The translations under genes were made by a program, and so were the position numbers. From a virus, in IMG/VR virus record IMGVR_UViG_3300045977_000377, positions 1-54,993 of that record: a stretch of 54,993 bases of DNA; one strand, 5' to 3'. Of this stretch, positions 1 to 9,788 are shown piece by piece. The notes under the pieces are model-generated. The model saw nothing but the letters and a program-made list of their open reading frames with translations, ran no database searches and was not told the origin of the DNA. Within the stretch, counting starts at the first letter, position 1, and each line of letters begins with the position of its first letter.

Positions 1-121
1 TGTCACGTCACCGATGCGGCCGAACACCGAGGTCACCTTCGCGTTGAGCGTGACATCGCCCGTCAGCGCGCCGCCGCCCGTCATGCCCGCGCCCGGCAGG
101 ACTTGCCGGGATGGCAACACG
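1..121. repeat. Terminal direct repeat, left copy
   Basis: These 121 bases are repeated at 54873-54993 with one difference (a at 117, c at 54989). Joining the copies keeps the tail-fibre reading frame open. I infer a circularly permuted or circular molecule whose contig ends overlap. The repeat lies inside a gene with internal repeats, but other internal copies are much less similar than this pair. Confidence 0.85.
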
Positions 122-1788
122 CCCGCCGTGTTCATTGTCGTTCCGTCGGGGAAGCCGATCCCGCTGACGGTGGACCGGATCAGACCGGATGCGGTGATGG
201 CGCCGACGCCGGTCAGGTTGTACCCGTCGGCGTCGATATCGGAGAGCCACGGGGTCTGTGGATCGCCCGCCGCGCCGGTCCCCCACTTGACGCCGTAGGG
301 TTGCGCCGAGTCCGAGAGCAGGACTTGGCCGTCGGTCCCGACCGGCAATCGCGAGAGGGCGCCCGAGGGCAGCGTGTCGCTGCGGACGATCAGGTCGCCC
401 TTGGTGGTGGTGGGATCGATTGGCCCGCCCGCGCCGCCCGCCGCCGCGATGGCGACATCCACGCGATTCGCGCCCGCTTGATCGTTCACGCTCACCGTCA
501 CGCCCGAGCCGCCGATGAAGTTGATCTCGCGCCGCGTGCCGATCAACGTCCCGGCCCCGGAGACGCGCGTCCGCTGAACGCTCGAATCATCGACAACGGC
601 GAGCGTGCGGTTGGCCGAGAGGTCGCCGCCGCCGGTCAGGCCGGTTCCGCTGGAGATCGTGCGCGTGGCCGGGACGCCGCCCGCGCCGGTCACGTCGGCA
701 GTGGTCAGCACAACCGCGCCCGTGCGGCCGAAGACCGACTGCACCGCTGCGTTGAGCGTGACATCGGCGGATAACTCGCCCGTTCCGCTTTGGTTCAGCC
801 CGCTTCCAGCAATGACTCGGCGTGTCGAGGGGACGCCGCCCGCGCCCGCGATGTCGCCGCTGGTGAGAACCACGTCTCCGGTCCTGCCGAACACCGAGAT
901 CACGTTGGCATTTAGTGTCCGGTCAGCCGTGAGCGCGCCGCCGCCGGTCATGCCCGCGCCCGCGAATATATTGACGCTCGCGAGCGCGAAGGCGGGCGCT
1001 GTGGGCGAGACCTTCGACCAGTTGAGCGAAGTGATCCAGATCGGGTCCGCATAAGAGACTGCGGTCGACACGGCATTGGTCACCTGCGCGGCCGTGTAGT
1101 CGCCGGTCGAGGCGGCGATGGCGCCGGTCCTGCCGAACACCGAAGAGACCGCGCCCGTGTTCGGCGCCCATTTCACGCCGGTCGCCTGCGCCGCATCCGC
1201 GACCAGGACGTAGTTGTCCACGCCGACGGGGAGCCGCGTCAGGACCAGAGAAGCGTTCTTGACGAGAAGGTCGCCCTTCGATGTGGTGGGATCGGTGAGC
1301 ATCCCGGCGATGACCACGTTGGAGAGCGTCTGGCCGTTGCCGTTGACCGGGCCGGTCCAGAGTTGCGGTCCCAGTGAGACAACGCCGGTCTGCCGGTTGA
1401 TGGAGAACGGCGGATCGATGCCCGCGACGGCGAGCAGGGCGCCCGCGTCGGAGTAGCGGCGGATGACGTAGTTGCTGCCCGCGTTGCCGCCGCTCTCCGT
1501 CGAGCCGTCCTTCCCTGCCGCCCACCGTCGAACGGGCGCGGGCGGCGTCTGCGTCGAGTAGAGGGTGAAGCCGGTGTTCGCTCCTTCCGCGCCGGTCGCG
1601 GTGATCTGGACCGGGCTCGCGTAGAACTCAAACGAGCCCGATCCCTGGAGGAGCACGTTCGACAGAACTTGGCCGCCGCCGTTGACCGGCCCCTTCCACT
1701 CGCGGATATCATGCCCGAGGAAGTTGAGCATGTCCGCGTTGAGGTAATCGTCCTGTGTGATGTCGATCCTGCTCAACCAGTCCGACAT
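1..1788 (-). CDS. Tail fibre protein, N-terminal part (gene continues at the other end of the window)
   Basis: The frame is open from ATG at 1788 to base 1 (596 codons, no stop). The start has a good ribosome site (taggaggggatc) overlapping the stop of the upstream gene. The protein has repeated modules typical of long phage fibres: three copies of a KGDL...RLPVG...VL..DSAQ..GVKW unit and several SVFGRTGAVVLT units, with GAGMTGGG linkers. Its last 40 codons equal the first 40 of the fragment at 52659-54993, so the true product is about 1333 aa. By position, after the other tail genes, it is probably the receptor-binding fibre; the receptor cannot be deduced. Confidence 0.85.
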   Translation of the reverse strand, partial: MSDWLSRIDITQDDYLNADMLNFLGHDIREWKGPVNGGGQVLSNVLLQGSGSFEFYASPVQITATGAEGANTGFTLYSTQTPPAPVRRWAAGKDGSTESGGNAGSNYVIRRYSDAGALLAVAGIDPPFSINRQTGVVSLGPQLWTGPVNGNGQTLSNVVIAGMLTDPTTSKGDLLVKNASLVLTRLPVGVDNYVLVADAAQATGVKWAPNTGAVSSVFGRTGAIAASTGDYTAAQVTNAVSTAVSYADPIWITSLNWSKVSPTAPAFALASVNIFAGAGMTGGGALTADRTLNANVISVFGRTGDVVLTSGDIAGAGGVPSTRRVIAGSGLNQSGTGELSADVTLNAAVQSVFGRTGAVVLTTADVTGAGGVPATRTISSGTGLTGGGDLSANRTLAVVDDSSVQRTRVSGAGTLIGTRREINFIGGSGVTVSVNDQAGANRVDVAIAAAGGAGGPIDPTTTKGDLIVRSDTLPSGALSRLPVGTDGQVLLSDSAQPYGVKWGTGAAGDPQTPWLSDIDADGYNLTGVGAITASGLIRSTVSGIGFPDGTTMNTAGVLPSRQVLPGAGMTGGGALTGDVTLNAKVTSVFGRIGDVT

Positions 1789-1797
1789 GATCCCCTC

Positions 1798-2127
1798 CTA
1801 GTTCTGATCCGCCGCGTGACCGTTGGGCGCGGGCGACTGCGCGTCACCGCCGGGCGCGGGCGGCGGCATCGTTCTCAGTTCGCCGGGAACCTCGACGTAC
1901 AGGTTGTTGCCGTCGATCCGCGCCGCGTTGAACTGGTCGACGCCGACGCGCTGAATGACGGCGCGGACCAGCTTGCGTTGCTCCTCCTCGATCTGCGGCA
2001 TGCGCTTGTTGATGGCCTTCTTCTGCAGGCCGATGCTGCCGAGTTGAGCGAGCAGGGTTTTCTGCTCCTCCTCCAACTGCTTCGCCTGCATCTGTTCATC
2101 CGGTTGTAGTGAAAACGCTCTTTGCAT
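1798..2127 (-). CDS. Hypothetical protein with coiled coil, between two fibre genes
   Basis: This is a 109-aa protein. Residues about 10-60 are rich in E, Q, K and L and look like one long coiled coil (EQMQAKQLEEEQKTLLAQL). The C-terminus is a Pro/Gly/Ala-rich tail. It starts at ATG 2127 behind aaaaggagcaacc and its stop (1798-1800) lies in the ribosome-binding region of the next fibre gene, so the two are probably translationally coupled. Its location suggests a fibre accessory, linker or chaperone. No family is recognised. Confidence 0.75.
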   Translation of the reverse strand: MQRAFSLQPDEQMQAKQLEEEQKTLLAQLGSIGLQKKAINKRMPQIEEEQRKLVRAVIQRVGVDQFNAARIDGNNLYVEVPGELRTMPPPAPGGDAQSPAPNGHAADQN

Positions 2128-2139
2128 GGTTGCTCCTTT

Positions 2140-5100
2140 TCACAAAATTTCAACGACTAATCCGCCCCTGACTCTGGCCCGTTTGCCGTCGTTGGTCAGC
2201 AGATAGGTATCTGTCGTATTGCCTGGACCCCCGGCGGGCGCGGTTCCCGGCACGTTGATGCCGTACTCGTACACCGATCCGGTCCAGATGCCGAGTGACA
2301 GGCCGCCGATGCCGTCACTGGGGCATGACACCCCTTTGCCGACGAACGCGCCCGCCGCATTGATCACCACGTTTGTGCCCGCCTTGAACGATCCGGCCCC
2401 GAGTTCTCCGGCGAAAGTGGTCGCGCCGCTGATCGACAGTGACGCGCCCGCGATGGAGCCGGGAGTATTGATGCTCGGCCCGACGAACACGCCCGCCGAG
2501 TTGATCACATCCTTGTAGAACGGAGGCGTGAATTGCTTCACCGCAAAGGCCGTATCGGTGATGATCCTCGCGCCGTTGATCTGGCCGGTGCTGATCTGCG
2601 GGCCGATGTAGTGTCCAGCCGTATCGAGCGCCGCCGTCGACCCGACATTGAAGCTGCCGCCGGTAATCGCGCCCGACGCCTTCACGGTGCTCACATCCAC
2701 CGAGCCGCTGGTGTGCGCGCCCTTCAGCACGCGCGCCTCGATCACGCCGTTCGGATTCGCGCCCGTGCAGGTGATGTTCCCAGAGACGGTGGCGTTGCCG
2801 GTGACGGTCAGTGTTCCCGCCTGCACCGTTCCCGTGGTTGTGACGTTGCTGGAGCCGAGGCTGAACGCGCCGCCGCCGGTCAGGCTGAATCCGGCCGTGC
2901 TGATGGCTTTCGCCGTCAGCGTCTCCGTCACGTCGCAGTAGCCCCGGCAGTACACGTTGCCGCGCTGATCGACGTAGAAGTTTGTCTGAGCGGACTCGTT
3001 CATCATCCGGAAGAAAGCCGCCGACGCCGTGCCCGTCGGTGACTGCCCCGGCTTGAGCGAGCTTCCCGGCTGACCGGGAAGAGGCACGTCCGACGCGGAG
3101 CCGCCGGTCAAAAGCACCGTGCCGTTCGCGTTGGGCGCGTAGAGCGACAGTTCGCCCCACCACGTGGAGGCAGTATCCGGGTTGCCGTTCTGGTCGCCGT
3201 TCCATGAAACGAGCGCCGCCTTGCGTTGGCTCGACGGCCCGTAGAGAATCAGCCCGCGCGTGATCAGCATCGAGCCGTGCGTGGTGGGCGTCCCACTGAT
3301 CGACCGCTGGATTTTGATGCCGGGAAACTTCCATGCGCTTGGCGCGGCATTGTCCACCATGAAAGCGTCGTAGCCGAACTCCAGGTGGACGGCTTCGTTG
3401 TTCGGGTAGGAGCCGGATGGATTGTAGTTCTGGAGATAGTCGATGGTGAACTTGTTGATGTTCCGGATGTTCACCAGATCGGAGCCAAGAGTGGGGTTCG
3501 TTGCGTCCCGCCGCGCGAGGATTCGCCAGTCGCTCAGATTGGAGCCGCCCACCGCGAACTCGTTGAACCACGCGCCCGCGATGTCGGCCGGGTCGCCGTT
3601 GGGCACGAGCGTCGAGCCGTCGGTGTTCCGCGCGATACGCGCGCCGATGCGGCCGACCTCCTGGCCGGTGTTCCGCCGGATGGAGATGTAGGGCGCGTAG
3701 GGTTGGCCCTGGAAATACTCGAAGCCGCCGATGATCACCACGCCTGCGTTCGTCGCATAGAGCGGAGCGTTCACCGGGCTCCCGCCGCCGATGTACAACT
3801 CCGAGAACCAGCCGCCGAACACTGTATGCGCCGTCGGGTTGTCGGGCGTCTGCGTCCCCAAGTTCTCGCCCATCCAGGCGCGGAGAGTGTTGCTGGAGTT
3901 GTAGACCGCCACCTGCCCGTTCTGGAATCCGCCGAACTGCTTGTTCGCGTTCGCGACCCCATCCGAGCCCGTGCCCGGCGCAGGCCCGCCGCCGACGCGG
4001 AGGATGGAGCCGACGTAGATCTTCTTGGCGAGGAACCGCTCCGCGCTGAACTTCTCCCCCTCGGGCCAGTCAAACTCGCTCTCATCGAACCAGTCCTTCG
4101 GCAGGCGCGTCACCTTGATGTCGCCGGGGATCGGCGTGAACGGGTGGGTGAAGCGCGGCGTCGTACCGGGCAGGATCGTGTTCCGCTTGCCGTCCATCGA
4201 GCGGCTGACGAAATAGAAGTCCCACGTTCTCGCCTCGGGCGCAGGCTCCCAGTCGGTGGTGAAGCTCGTCGCGCCCTTCGGCGCGTCCCACCAAGTGGCG
4301 TTCACGGTGTCGCCCGAGGCCACGCGCGCGATGCTCATGCCGCCGAACGTATTGTCGGCCGGGTTCGACCACCCGGTGATCTTGTGGCGCATCATCTGCA
4401 CGCCGTCGTTGCTGAGTATCTGCTCCGTCTCGACCGTGCCCGCCGTCCCGAGTCCGGTGTGCTCCTGGCCCGTGCCGCCGAGCGCGGGAGGACCGACCAC
4501 CCACGTGGCCGTCGGCACGCGGGACGCCTCGGGCTTGCCCGTCCATGGATACCCGGCCGGGTCTGCGGTGGGCTTGCCATCGAAGTTGTAGGCGATGGCG
4601 GCGAACGTCCACGTCTCCGAGATCGAGGGAAGCTCGTTGATCTGAAGAGTCGCCCCTTTCGTCGGCGCCGGGAAGCTCCCGAACAGACGCGGCGGATCGA
4701 CGCCGACGCGATAGATCGACACCCCCGAGTAGCGCGTGCTGCTCGGGATCGTCCATGACGCATCGGCCAGCGCATAGAGCGTGCCGTCGATCATCGTGGC
4801 ATGACGCTTGTTGGCGAGCGCGAAGCCGGTCACATCCGGCGTCGAGCCCTGGCCCGCCGGAGGGTAGACCACCTGCACCGTCTGGACCGGCGTCACGTCC
4901 TTGACGATCTGGTTCAGGTTGCCCTCGATGTCCTTCGAGACGAACCAGCATTTGAGCGTCTGCGTCTCCGCGATGGGGATGTCCGTCGAGTGCCACTCCT
5001 CCGGCTTGTTTACGTCGAGGTACGGCCCCTGATCCCGAGTCCCGTCGGGGAACTCGTAGACGATCTGCACGCCCGCGAATTTCTTCAGCCCCGGCGGCAG

Positions 5101-5757
5101 CGGGATCGTCTCGTAAGCCATCCCTTCATACGTCGGAGAGAAGTCGAAGTCGAGCCGGAACGTCGGCCCGTTGGGGTCTTCAAAATTCTCGACCGGCGTC
5201 ACCAGCGGATCTTCCACCGTCCAGGTGTTCTCCATCCCGCTGACGAGAATGTTGCGCGCGGCGCCGACGCCGACGCGGATGCTCGGAGTCGGAGCAGGCA
5301 GATTGGCTCGCGTGAACTTCGCCACCCGAGTCCGGTTGAACGAGAGCAGGTAGACGCGGATCGGCCGCCAGACCGGCTTGCCGGGAATCAGCAGAATCGC
5401 GGGCGACTCGAAACTGTCGGTCTTGGGAATCGGCTTCCACGCGCCCGAGACCACGCTCGTCGGCGTCCCGCTCGCGCCTTGCTGGCCGAAGGTGACGGTG
5501 CCGTTCAGCGGCGCGGTGGCCTTCTCGCTCACGTCCGGATCTTCGAGATAGACCTTGCATCCGGTGAAGTTCTCCGGGGTCGCGGCGGCGTCCTTCTCCC
5601 AGTACACCGCCACCTCGATCTGCCCGTCCTCCTTCTCCTCGATGGACGTGTCGAGGATCGTGACCGGCGGCGGCTCCTGGCCCGCGCCGCCGCCCGATCC
5701 GCCGCTCGGGCCGGTGCGCTCGTAGATCCAGGTGCCGAGTTTGGTGGCAGTCGGCAT
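2140..5757 (-). CDS. Large tail fibre / baseplate protein
   Basis: The protein has 1205 aa from the ATG at 5757, two bases after the stop of the tail-tip gene. A longer frame to 5844 reads back into that gene and is rejected. The N-terminal third is beta-rich with fibronectin-like stretches. The centre has glycine-rich fibre sequence, and the C-terminal 300 residues repeat G-(V/A)-x-T units such as GVFVGPSINTPGSIAGASLS. This architecture, together with its place between tail tip and fibre, fits a central tail fibre or side-fibre anchor. It could also be a baseplate protein. Domain borders cannot be fixed by eye. Confidence 0.8.
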   Translation of the reverse strand: MPTATKLGTWIYERTGPSGGSGGGAGQEPPPVTILDTSIEEKEDGQIEVAVYWEKDAAATPENFTGCKVYLEDPDVSEKATAPLNGTVTFGQQGASGTPTSVVSGAWKPIPKTDSFESPAILLIPGKPVWRPIRVYLLSFNRTRVAKFTRANLPAPTPSIRVGVGAARNILVSGMENTWTVEDPLVTPVENFEDPNGPTFRLDFDFSPTYEGMAYETIPLPPGLKKFAGVQIVYEFPDGTRDQGPYLDVNKPEEWHSTDIPIAETQTLKCWFVSKDIEGNLNQIVKDVTPVQTVQVVYPPAGQGSTPDVTGFALANKRHATMIDGTLYALADASWTIPSSTRYSGVSIYRVGVDPPRLFGSFPAPTKGATLQINELPSISETWTFAAIAYNFDGKPTADPAGYPWTGKPEASRVPTATWVVGPPALGGTGQEHTGLGTAGTVETEQILSNDGVQMMRHKITGWSNPADNTFGGMSIARVASGDTVNATWWDAPKGATSFTTDWEPAPEARTWDFYFVSRSMDGKRNTILPGTTPRFTHPFTPIPGDIKVTRLPKDWFDESEFDWPEGEKFSAERFLAKKIYVGSILRVGGGPAPGTGSDGVANANKQFGGFQNGQVAVYNSSNTLRAWMGENLGTQTPDNPTAHTVFGGWFSELYIGGGSPVNAPLYATNAGVVIIGGFEYFQGQPYAPYISIRRNTGQEVGRIGARIARNTDGSTLVPNGDPADIAGAWFNEFAVGGSNLSDWRILARRDATNPTLGSDLVNIRNINKFTIDYLQNYNPSGSYPNNEAVHLEFGYDAFMVDNAAPSAWKFPGIKIQRSISGTPTTHGSMLITRGLILYGPSSQRKAALVSWNGDQNGNPDTASTWWGELSLYAPNANGTVLLTGGSASDVPLPGQPGSSLKPGQSPTGTASAAFFRMMNESAQTNFYVDQRGNVYCRGYCDVTETLTAKAISTAGFSLTGGGAFSLGSSNVTTTGTVQAGTLTVTGNATVSGNITCTGANPNGVIEARVLKGAHTSGSVDVSTVKASGAITGGSFNVGSTAALDTAGHYIGPQISTGQINGARIITDTAFAVKQFTPPFYKDVINSAGVFVGPSINTPGSIAGASLSISGATTFAGELGAGSFKAGTNVVINAAGAFVGKGVSCPSDGIGGLSLGIWTGSVYEYGINVPGTAPAGGPGNTTDTYLLTNDGKRARVRGGLVVEIL

Positions 5758-5759
5758 AG

Positions 5760-8700
5760 CTATCCTGCGGTGACTCTCAATGCTTGCGTAGGCTCTACGG
5801 TGACCGTGGCATTGCCGTCGAAGAGAAGCTCGCCCGGCGCGCAATGCACGATGAGGTTGTTGGGTCCATTATCGTTCACCAGATACAAGCCGCGACCGGC
5901 ATAGGCCGCGATGGGCATCAACTGCACCTCGATGTCGTTCTCGCTCGTGTCGGCGCGCACCGTGTGATCGGTGGCGAACACGTCCCACGGCCCCGGCCCG
6001 TCGGCGGGCGGCGGCCCCGGCTTGGGTCCGATCTCGCGCACCGTCGGCGGCTGGCCGTACAGGAAGATCTCGCGATACACCGCATGCTCCTCGTGCGAGA
6101 TGCGGCCCTTGTCATCGACCAGGAAGCCGCCCACGAGCGCGACCAGATTCGCGAGGTTGTCCGACTTCACGCGAAGCTCGAAGATGTCGCCCGGCTGCGG
6201 GACGATCAGTTCGCTCGTGACCGAGGCGTAATCCCAATCGTGCGCCTCGATGATCACAATGGAGGTCGCGTCGGGTTTCACCGCGAAAGGCGGCGTGACG
6301 GTGACGCGCGTCTCGGTGTTCGCGGTGATGGCGCGAAGCTGCCCGGCGCCCGTCCCGCGCAGGATGCGGACGAGCCGCCCCTTCTCCTCATCCGGCCGGA
6401 GCCCGGCGGTGTCGGGGAATTGGTTGCGCGAGACCGAGTTGTTCCACATCGGATCTTCGACCCAGTCCCAATCGCTTGAGACGCCGATGGAGCGCATCAC
6501 CAGCACATCGCCCTCTTCGACCGAATCGGCCGCGATGATGGCGCCGCCGCCGTCGCGCCGCCTGCAGTTCGGGCTCACCGTGAACGTGCCGGTCGCGGAG
6601 TCGAATGCCGTGACGGTAAAGTTCCAGAGCGGCGCGCTGCCGTCCGACAGATCCGCGAGCGCGCTCACGATGCGGCCGACCCAGTTGTCGGTGGAGCCCA
6701 CGTAGTCGGCGCAGCGGATCTGATTGTCGGCCGGAACCTCGGTCACGAGCACGCCCGCGATGCCCGAGTGCCAGACATGCTTCGCGCTGATCCGCACGCG
6801 CCGGGCGGCCGCCTCGGGAAGCTGCCGCGTCATCGGCGCGAGGAAGCCGGTGTAGGCGTAGTTGAGCGGCATCGCCTCGCCCGTGTGCTCCTCCTGCAGC
6901 GCGAGCCGCCGCCGGTCGGTTCCGACGTAGAGATCCCATCCCGTCCAGGCGCCCGAGGTCGCCGGGATCATGTCGATCACGATCTTCTGATCGACTAGCC
7001 CCGAGGGTATCCAGAGCGCGAAGAGGTTCGACGGCATCGCCGCTTGCCCGCTCGCGTTCTTCTGCGTGACGGCGACGTAGACCGTCACCGGCCCGGTGAC
7101 GTGCCCGCCTGCGGCCGTCGAGACGTTAGTGATGCGCGGCTGCGCGAGCGCGGCGAAGCGGTTCACCACCTCCTCGCCCGCGACCCAGATGGCCGGGCTC
7201 CAGATGCCCTCGCGCGTGACCGAGTAATCCTGCCAGAGATCGAAGGTCCGCTCGCGCCAGTCCGGATAGAGCGGATCGCCCGCGAACGGCGCGACAAGGT
7301 TCGGCATCCACGCGAGACCGGCGGCCGGTTGCAGCGTCTCGGGCGGGCCGGTAATCGCGGGCACGTCGGCCGGGCTCGGGCCGAAGGCCGGGTTGTACAT
7401 CGAGTCGGTGGTGCAGGCGGCGGTGATGTCGATGGAGAAGTCCGGATTGAGAGCCCACGATTGCACGCGGCCCTCGCCGCGCGCGTCCGGTAGCCGCTCG
7501 TGATCGAGCGAGATCACATCGCCCACCATGGTCCGCAGCGCGAGCAGGGTAGTGCGGAAGCGCAGGTTGCGCGCCTTCTTGTACTCGTCCATGTTGGCGC
7601 CGCCAAGCTCCTCGCGCAGGCGCGTGGTGATGATCCTGGCGCACTGCGACTTGGTGGGGACGCCGACGAAGTTCATGTTCGACTGCAGGTACTGCGGCAT
7701 GCCGACCGCATCGCCCAACCACTTCGCGTGGTCGATGTCATAGAGAGTCACGCTGTTTAATGCGTAGTCGAACTCCTCGTCTCCGAACTCGCCCACGAGC
7801 CAGTTGAAGCGCGGCGCGAGCGGCGCGGCCTGCAGGCTCTTCAGCAGAATGTTCCAGCGTGTGAAAGCGTTGCCCGTCTTGACGGTCGAGTCCGCGCGGA
7901 CGCCGATCCAGAGCTTGCCCGCGACGAACGTGTAGTAGCCGCAGCAACAGTTCAGGATCTCGGTCAGCCAGTCCTTCAAGGGCTTCCGCTCCTTGAGCAC
8001 GCCGCGAAACGTGAAGCGCTTCTCCTCGACGCCGGGCACGATCATACTGTCGACCTCTTCGTCGCAGTACCCGGCGGCCGCGATGGCGGCAGGGATGTGG
8101 ACGAACTGCTCCATGATCGACGCCGGGATGAGGGCCGCCCGCGCCTCATCGATGCGGAGCCCGATGGCGCGCAGGTAGACGTTCACCGCCACCCAGACGG
8201 GATTCGAGAGCGCGGGCTTCCAGATTCGCGCGCCGGGCGCCGTCCAGATCCAGCCGCCGATTCCCTTCTCGACCGTGACCGTCATCGTCCGGTCGACCAC
8301 GGTGACCAACTGCAGTCCGATCTCGTCGGTCCTGCGGATCTCCGCGAAGGCGAGCCCGGCCGCGTAGCTCGCGCCGAAGGGCGGGATGTCGAAGGGCTTC
8401 TGGTCGATGGCGAAGAAGTCCATCGTGGCCGCCGGATCGCTGCCCAGGATGCCGCGCCATCCGCCTCCGTTCAGGGGATCGTGCGGCGGCTGGTTGTCGA
8501 GCTTGTGCTGGATGAGGTTCTTCGAGTAGCCGCCGATTGGCCCTTCGCTCACGATGCCCAAGGCGGCGTAGAACTCGCCGTCGTTCTCCTCGCGACCGGC
8601 CGCCACATCGCACGTCACCTTCATCGCCTTGTCGGTGTAGACCTCCTGCACCGGCCGCTGGTAGGCCGTGTCGTTGGTGATCGAGACGCTCGAAAGCAGG

Positions 8701-9788
8701 GACCGGCCGTAGCCGATGACGCCGGTCGCGATGTCCTTCGGGTAAAACATGATCGGCTGCGCCTCGACGCCGCCGAAGGATTTGGGGACGCCTCGCTGGA
8801 CGCAGGACGTGAAGTCCTTCGGGCAATCGGTATGCGAGGACGTGGATGGGCAATGCGGGCCTTTGTAGACCTTCCAGCACGTGCGCGAGACCATGCGCCA
8901 CGGGTAACCGAGGGTAAGCTCGAAGAGCCCGTCAGAGGCCGGGAGAACGAACGCGCCGTCGCTCGTCAGCGTCCACGGCCGCGCGTAGCCGCTCCATAGA
9001 TCGATCAAATACCCGGTGTTCACATGGAATAAAGAGAACAGAATCTCGGCGCGGAAGAGGTTGACCGAGTTGCCGTACTGGGTGAACACATCGTCCGCGT
9101 TGCCGAACGTGAACTCCGCGCTATCGCTCGCCTCGTTGACGGTCTGCCCGATGCCGTTCCACTGCGTCAGGCGCGGCAGGAACACCTGCGGCCGCGCCGG
9201 GTTCGACGGGCCGTCCCACTGCGCGGTGATCGAGCACCGCTGGTTGGAGAGCCAGAGGATGTCCTCGACGCCGCGCGGATAAATCATCACCAGCGGAATG
9301 AACTGCTGCACCTGCGCTTCGAGCGCCGCCGTCAACGCGGAGTCGGGGAAGCGCTCGACGCGCGCGGCGACGGTGTAGGGCGGCGTGACGCTCGGGACTT
9401 CGAGGAGCGTCAGCCCGGCGTTGGATGCGAGCAGGGCCTGCAGGTGGTCGAACTGCAGGTTGGGGTTCTCGTAGCGCGCCGTCACGCTCTCGACGCCGCC
9501 CGGCGTGCGGATGGCCGCCGAGAACTGCGCGTACTGTCCGAAGGCTTGCTGCCAGTGGCTCTTGAGCGCGTTGTAGTCGTTGCAGGCGAGATGGTCGCGG
9601 TGGAAGCGGAACCGGCGCACGCCCGAGCCGACGAGGTAGCGTTGCTCGGTCATGAGCCCCGGCGCGTCGAAGACATGGGTCGCCACCTGCGTCTCGAAGT
9701 CGACGCCGCTGCCGTAATCGCCGGTCAGCGGGAACGCGCCGATCACGGGCGCGGGCGGAATCGGGATCGAGCCGAGCGAGTCGCTCAC
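5760..9788 (-). CDS. Tail-tip / hub protein (gpL-like plus gpJ-like regions)
   Basis: This 1342-aa protein starts with GTG overlapping the stop of the upstream minor tail gene (GTGA). Residues 304-329 have C-x8-C-x8-C-x6-C in the context YKGPHCPSTSSHTDCP. That is the pattern of the C-terminal domain of lambda tail-tip protein L, reported to bind an iron-sulfur cluster, and of the BR0599/DUF2163-type tail proteins. Later parts (about 650-900) resemble the tip-attachment J/phage-tail family. The likely role is baseplate hub and host-cell attachment. The combined size suggests a fusion of functions that are separate in lambda, with no separate K or I gene seen. Confidence 0.82.
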   Translation of the reverse strand: MSDSLGSIPIPPAPVIGAFPLTGDYGSGVDFETQVATHVFDAPGLMTEQRYLVGSGVRRFRFHRDHLACNDYNALKSHWQQAFGQYAQFSAAIRTPGGVESVTARYENPNLQFDHLQALLASNAGLTLLEVPSVTPPYTVAARVERFPDSALTAALEAQVQQFIPLVMIYPRGVEDILWLSNQRCSITAQWDGPSNPARPQVFLPRLTQWNGIGQTVNEASDSAEFTFGNADDVFTQYGNSVNLFRAEILFSLFHVNTGYLIDLWSGYARPWTLTSDGAFVLPASDGLFELTLGYPWRMVSRTCWKVYKGPHCPSTSSHTDCPKDFTSCVQRGVPKSFGGVEAQPIMFYPKDIATGVIGYGRSLLSSVSITNDTAYQRPVQEVYTDKAMKVTCDVAAGREENDGEFYAALGIVSEGPIGGYSKNLIQHKLDNQPPHDPLNGGGWRGILGSDPAATMDFFAIDQKPFDIPPFGASYAAGLAFAEIRRTDEIGLQLVTVVDRTMTVTVEKGIGGWIWTAPGARIWKPALSNPVWVAVNVYLRAIGLRIDEARAALIPASIMEQFVHIPAAIAAAGYCDEEVDSMIVPGVEEKRFTFRGVLKERKPLKDWLTEILNCCCGYYTFVAGKLWIGVRADSTVKTGNAFTRWNILLKSLQAAPLAPRFNWLVGEFGDEEFDYALNSVTLYDIDHAKWLGDAVGMPQYLQSNMNFVGVPTKSQCARIITTRLREELGGANMDEYKKARNLRFRTTLLALRTMVGDVISLDHERLPDARGEGRVQSWALNPDFSIDITAACTTDSMYNPAFGPSPADVPAITGPPETLQPAAGLAWMPNLVAPFAGDPLYPDWRERTFDLWQDYSVTREGIWSPAIWVAGEEVVNRFAALAQPRITNVSTAAGGHVTGPVTVYVAVTQKNASGQAAMPSNLFALWIPSGLVDQKIVIDMIPATSGAWTGWDLYVGTDRRRLALQEEHTGEAMPLNYAYTGFLAPMTRQLPEAAARRVRISAKHVWHSGIAGVLVTEVPADNQIRCADYVGSTDNWVGRIVSALADLSDGSAPLWNFTVTAFDSATGTFTVSPNCRRRDGGGAIIAADSVEEGDVLVMRSIGVSSDWDWVEDPMWNNSVSRNQFPDTAGLRPDEEKGRLVRILRGTGAGQLRAITANTETRVTVTPPFAVKPDATSIVIIEAHDWDYASVTSELIVPQPGDIFELRVKSDNLANLVALVGGFLVDDKGRISHEEHAVYREIFLYGQPPTVREIGPKPGPPPADGPGPWDVFATDHTVRADTSENDIEVQLMPIAAYAGRGLYLVNDNGPNNLIVHCAPGELLFDGNATVTVEPTQALRVTAG

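Noticed and set aside
3226-4758. A 510-codon plus-strand frame opposite the large fibre gene
   Set aside because: Its composition is unnatural (Arg, Ala, Val blocks) and the minus strand has a long, plausible fibre protein with a good start.
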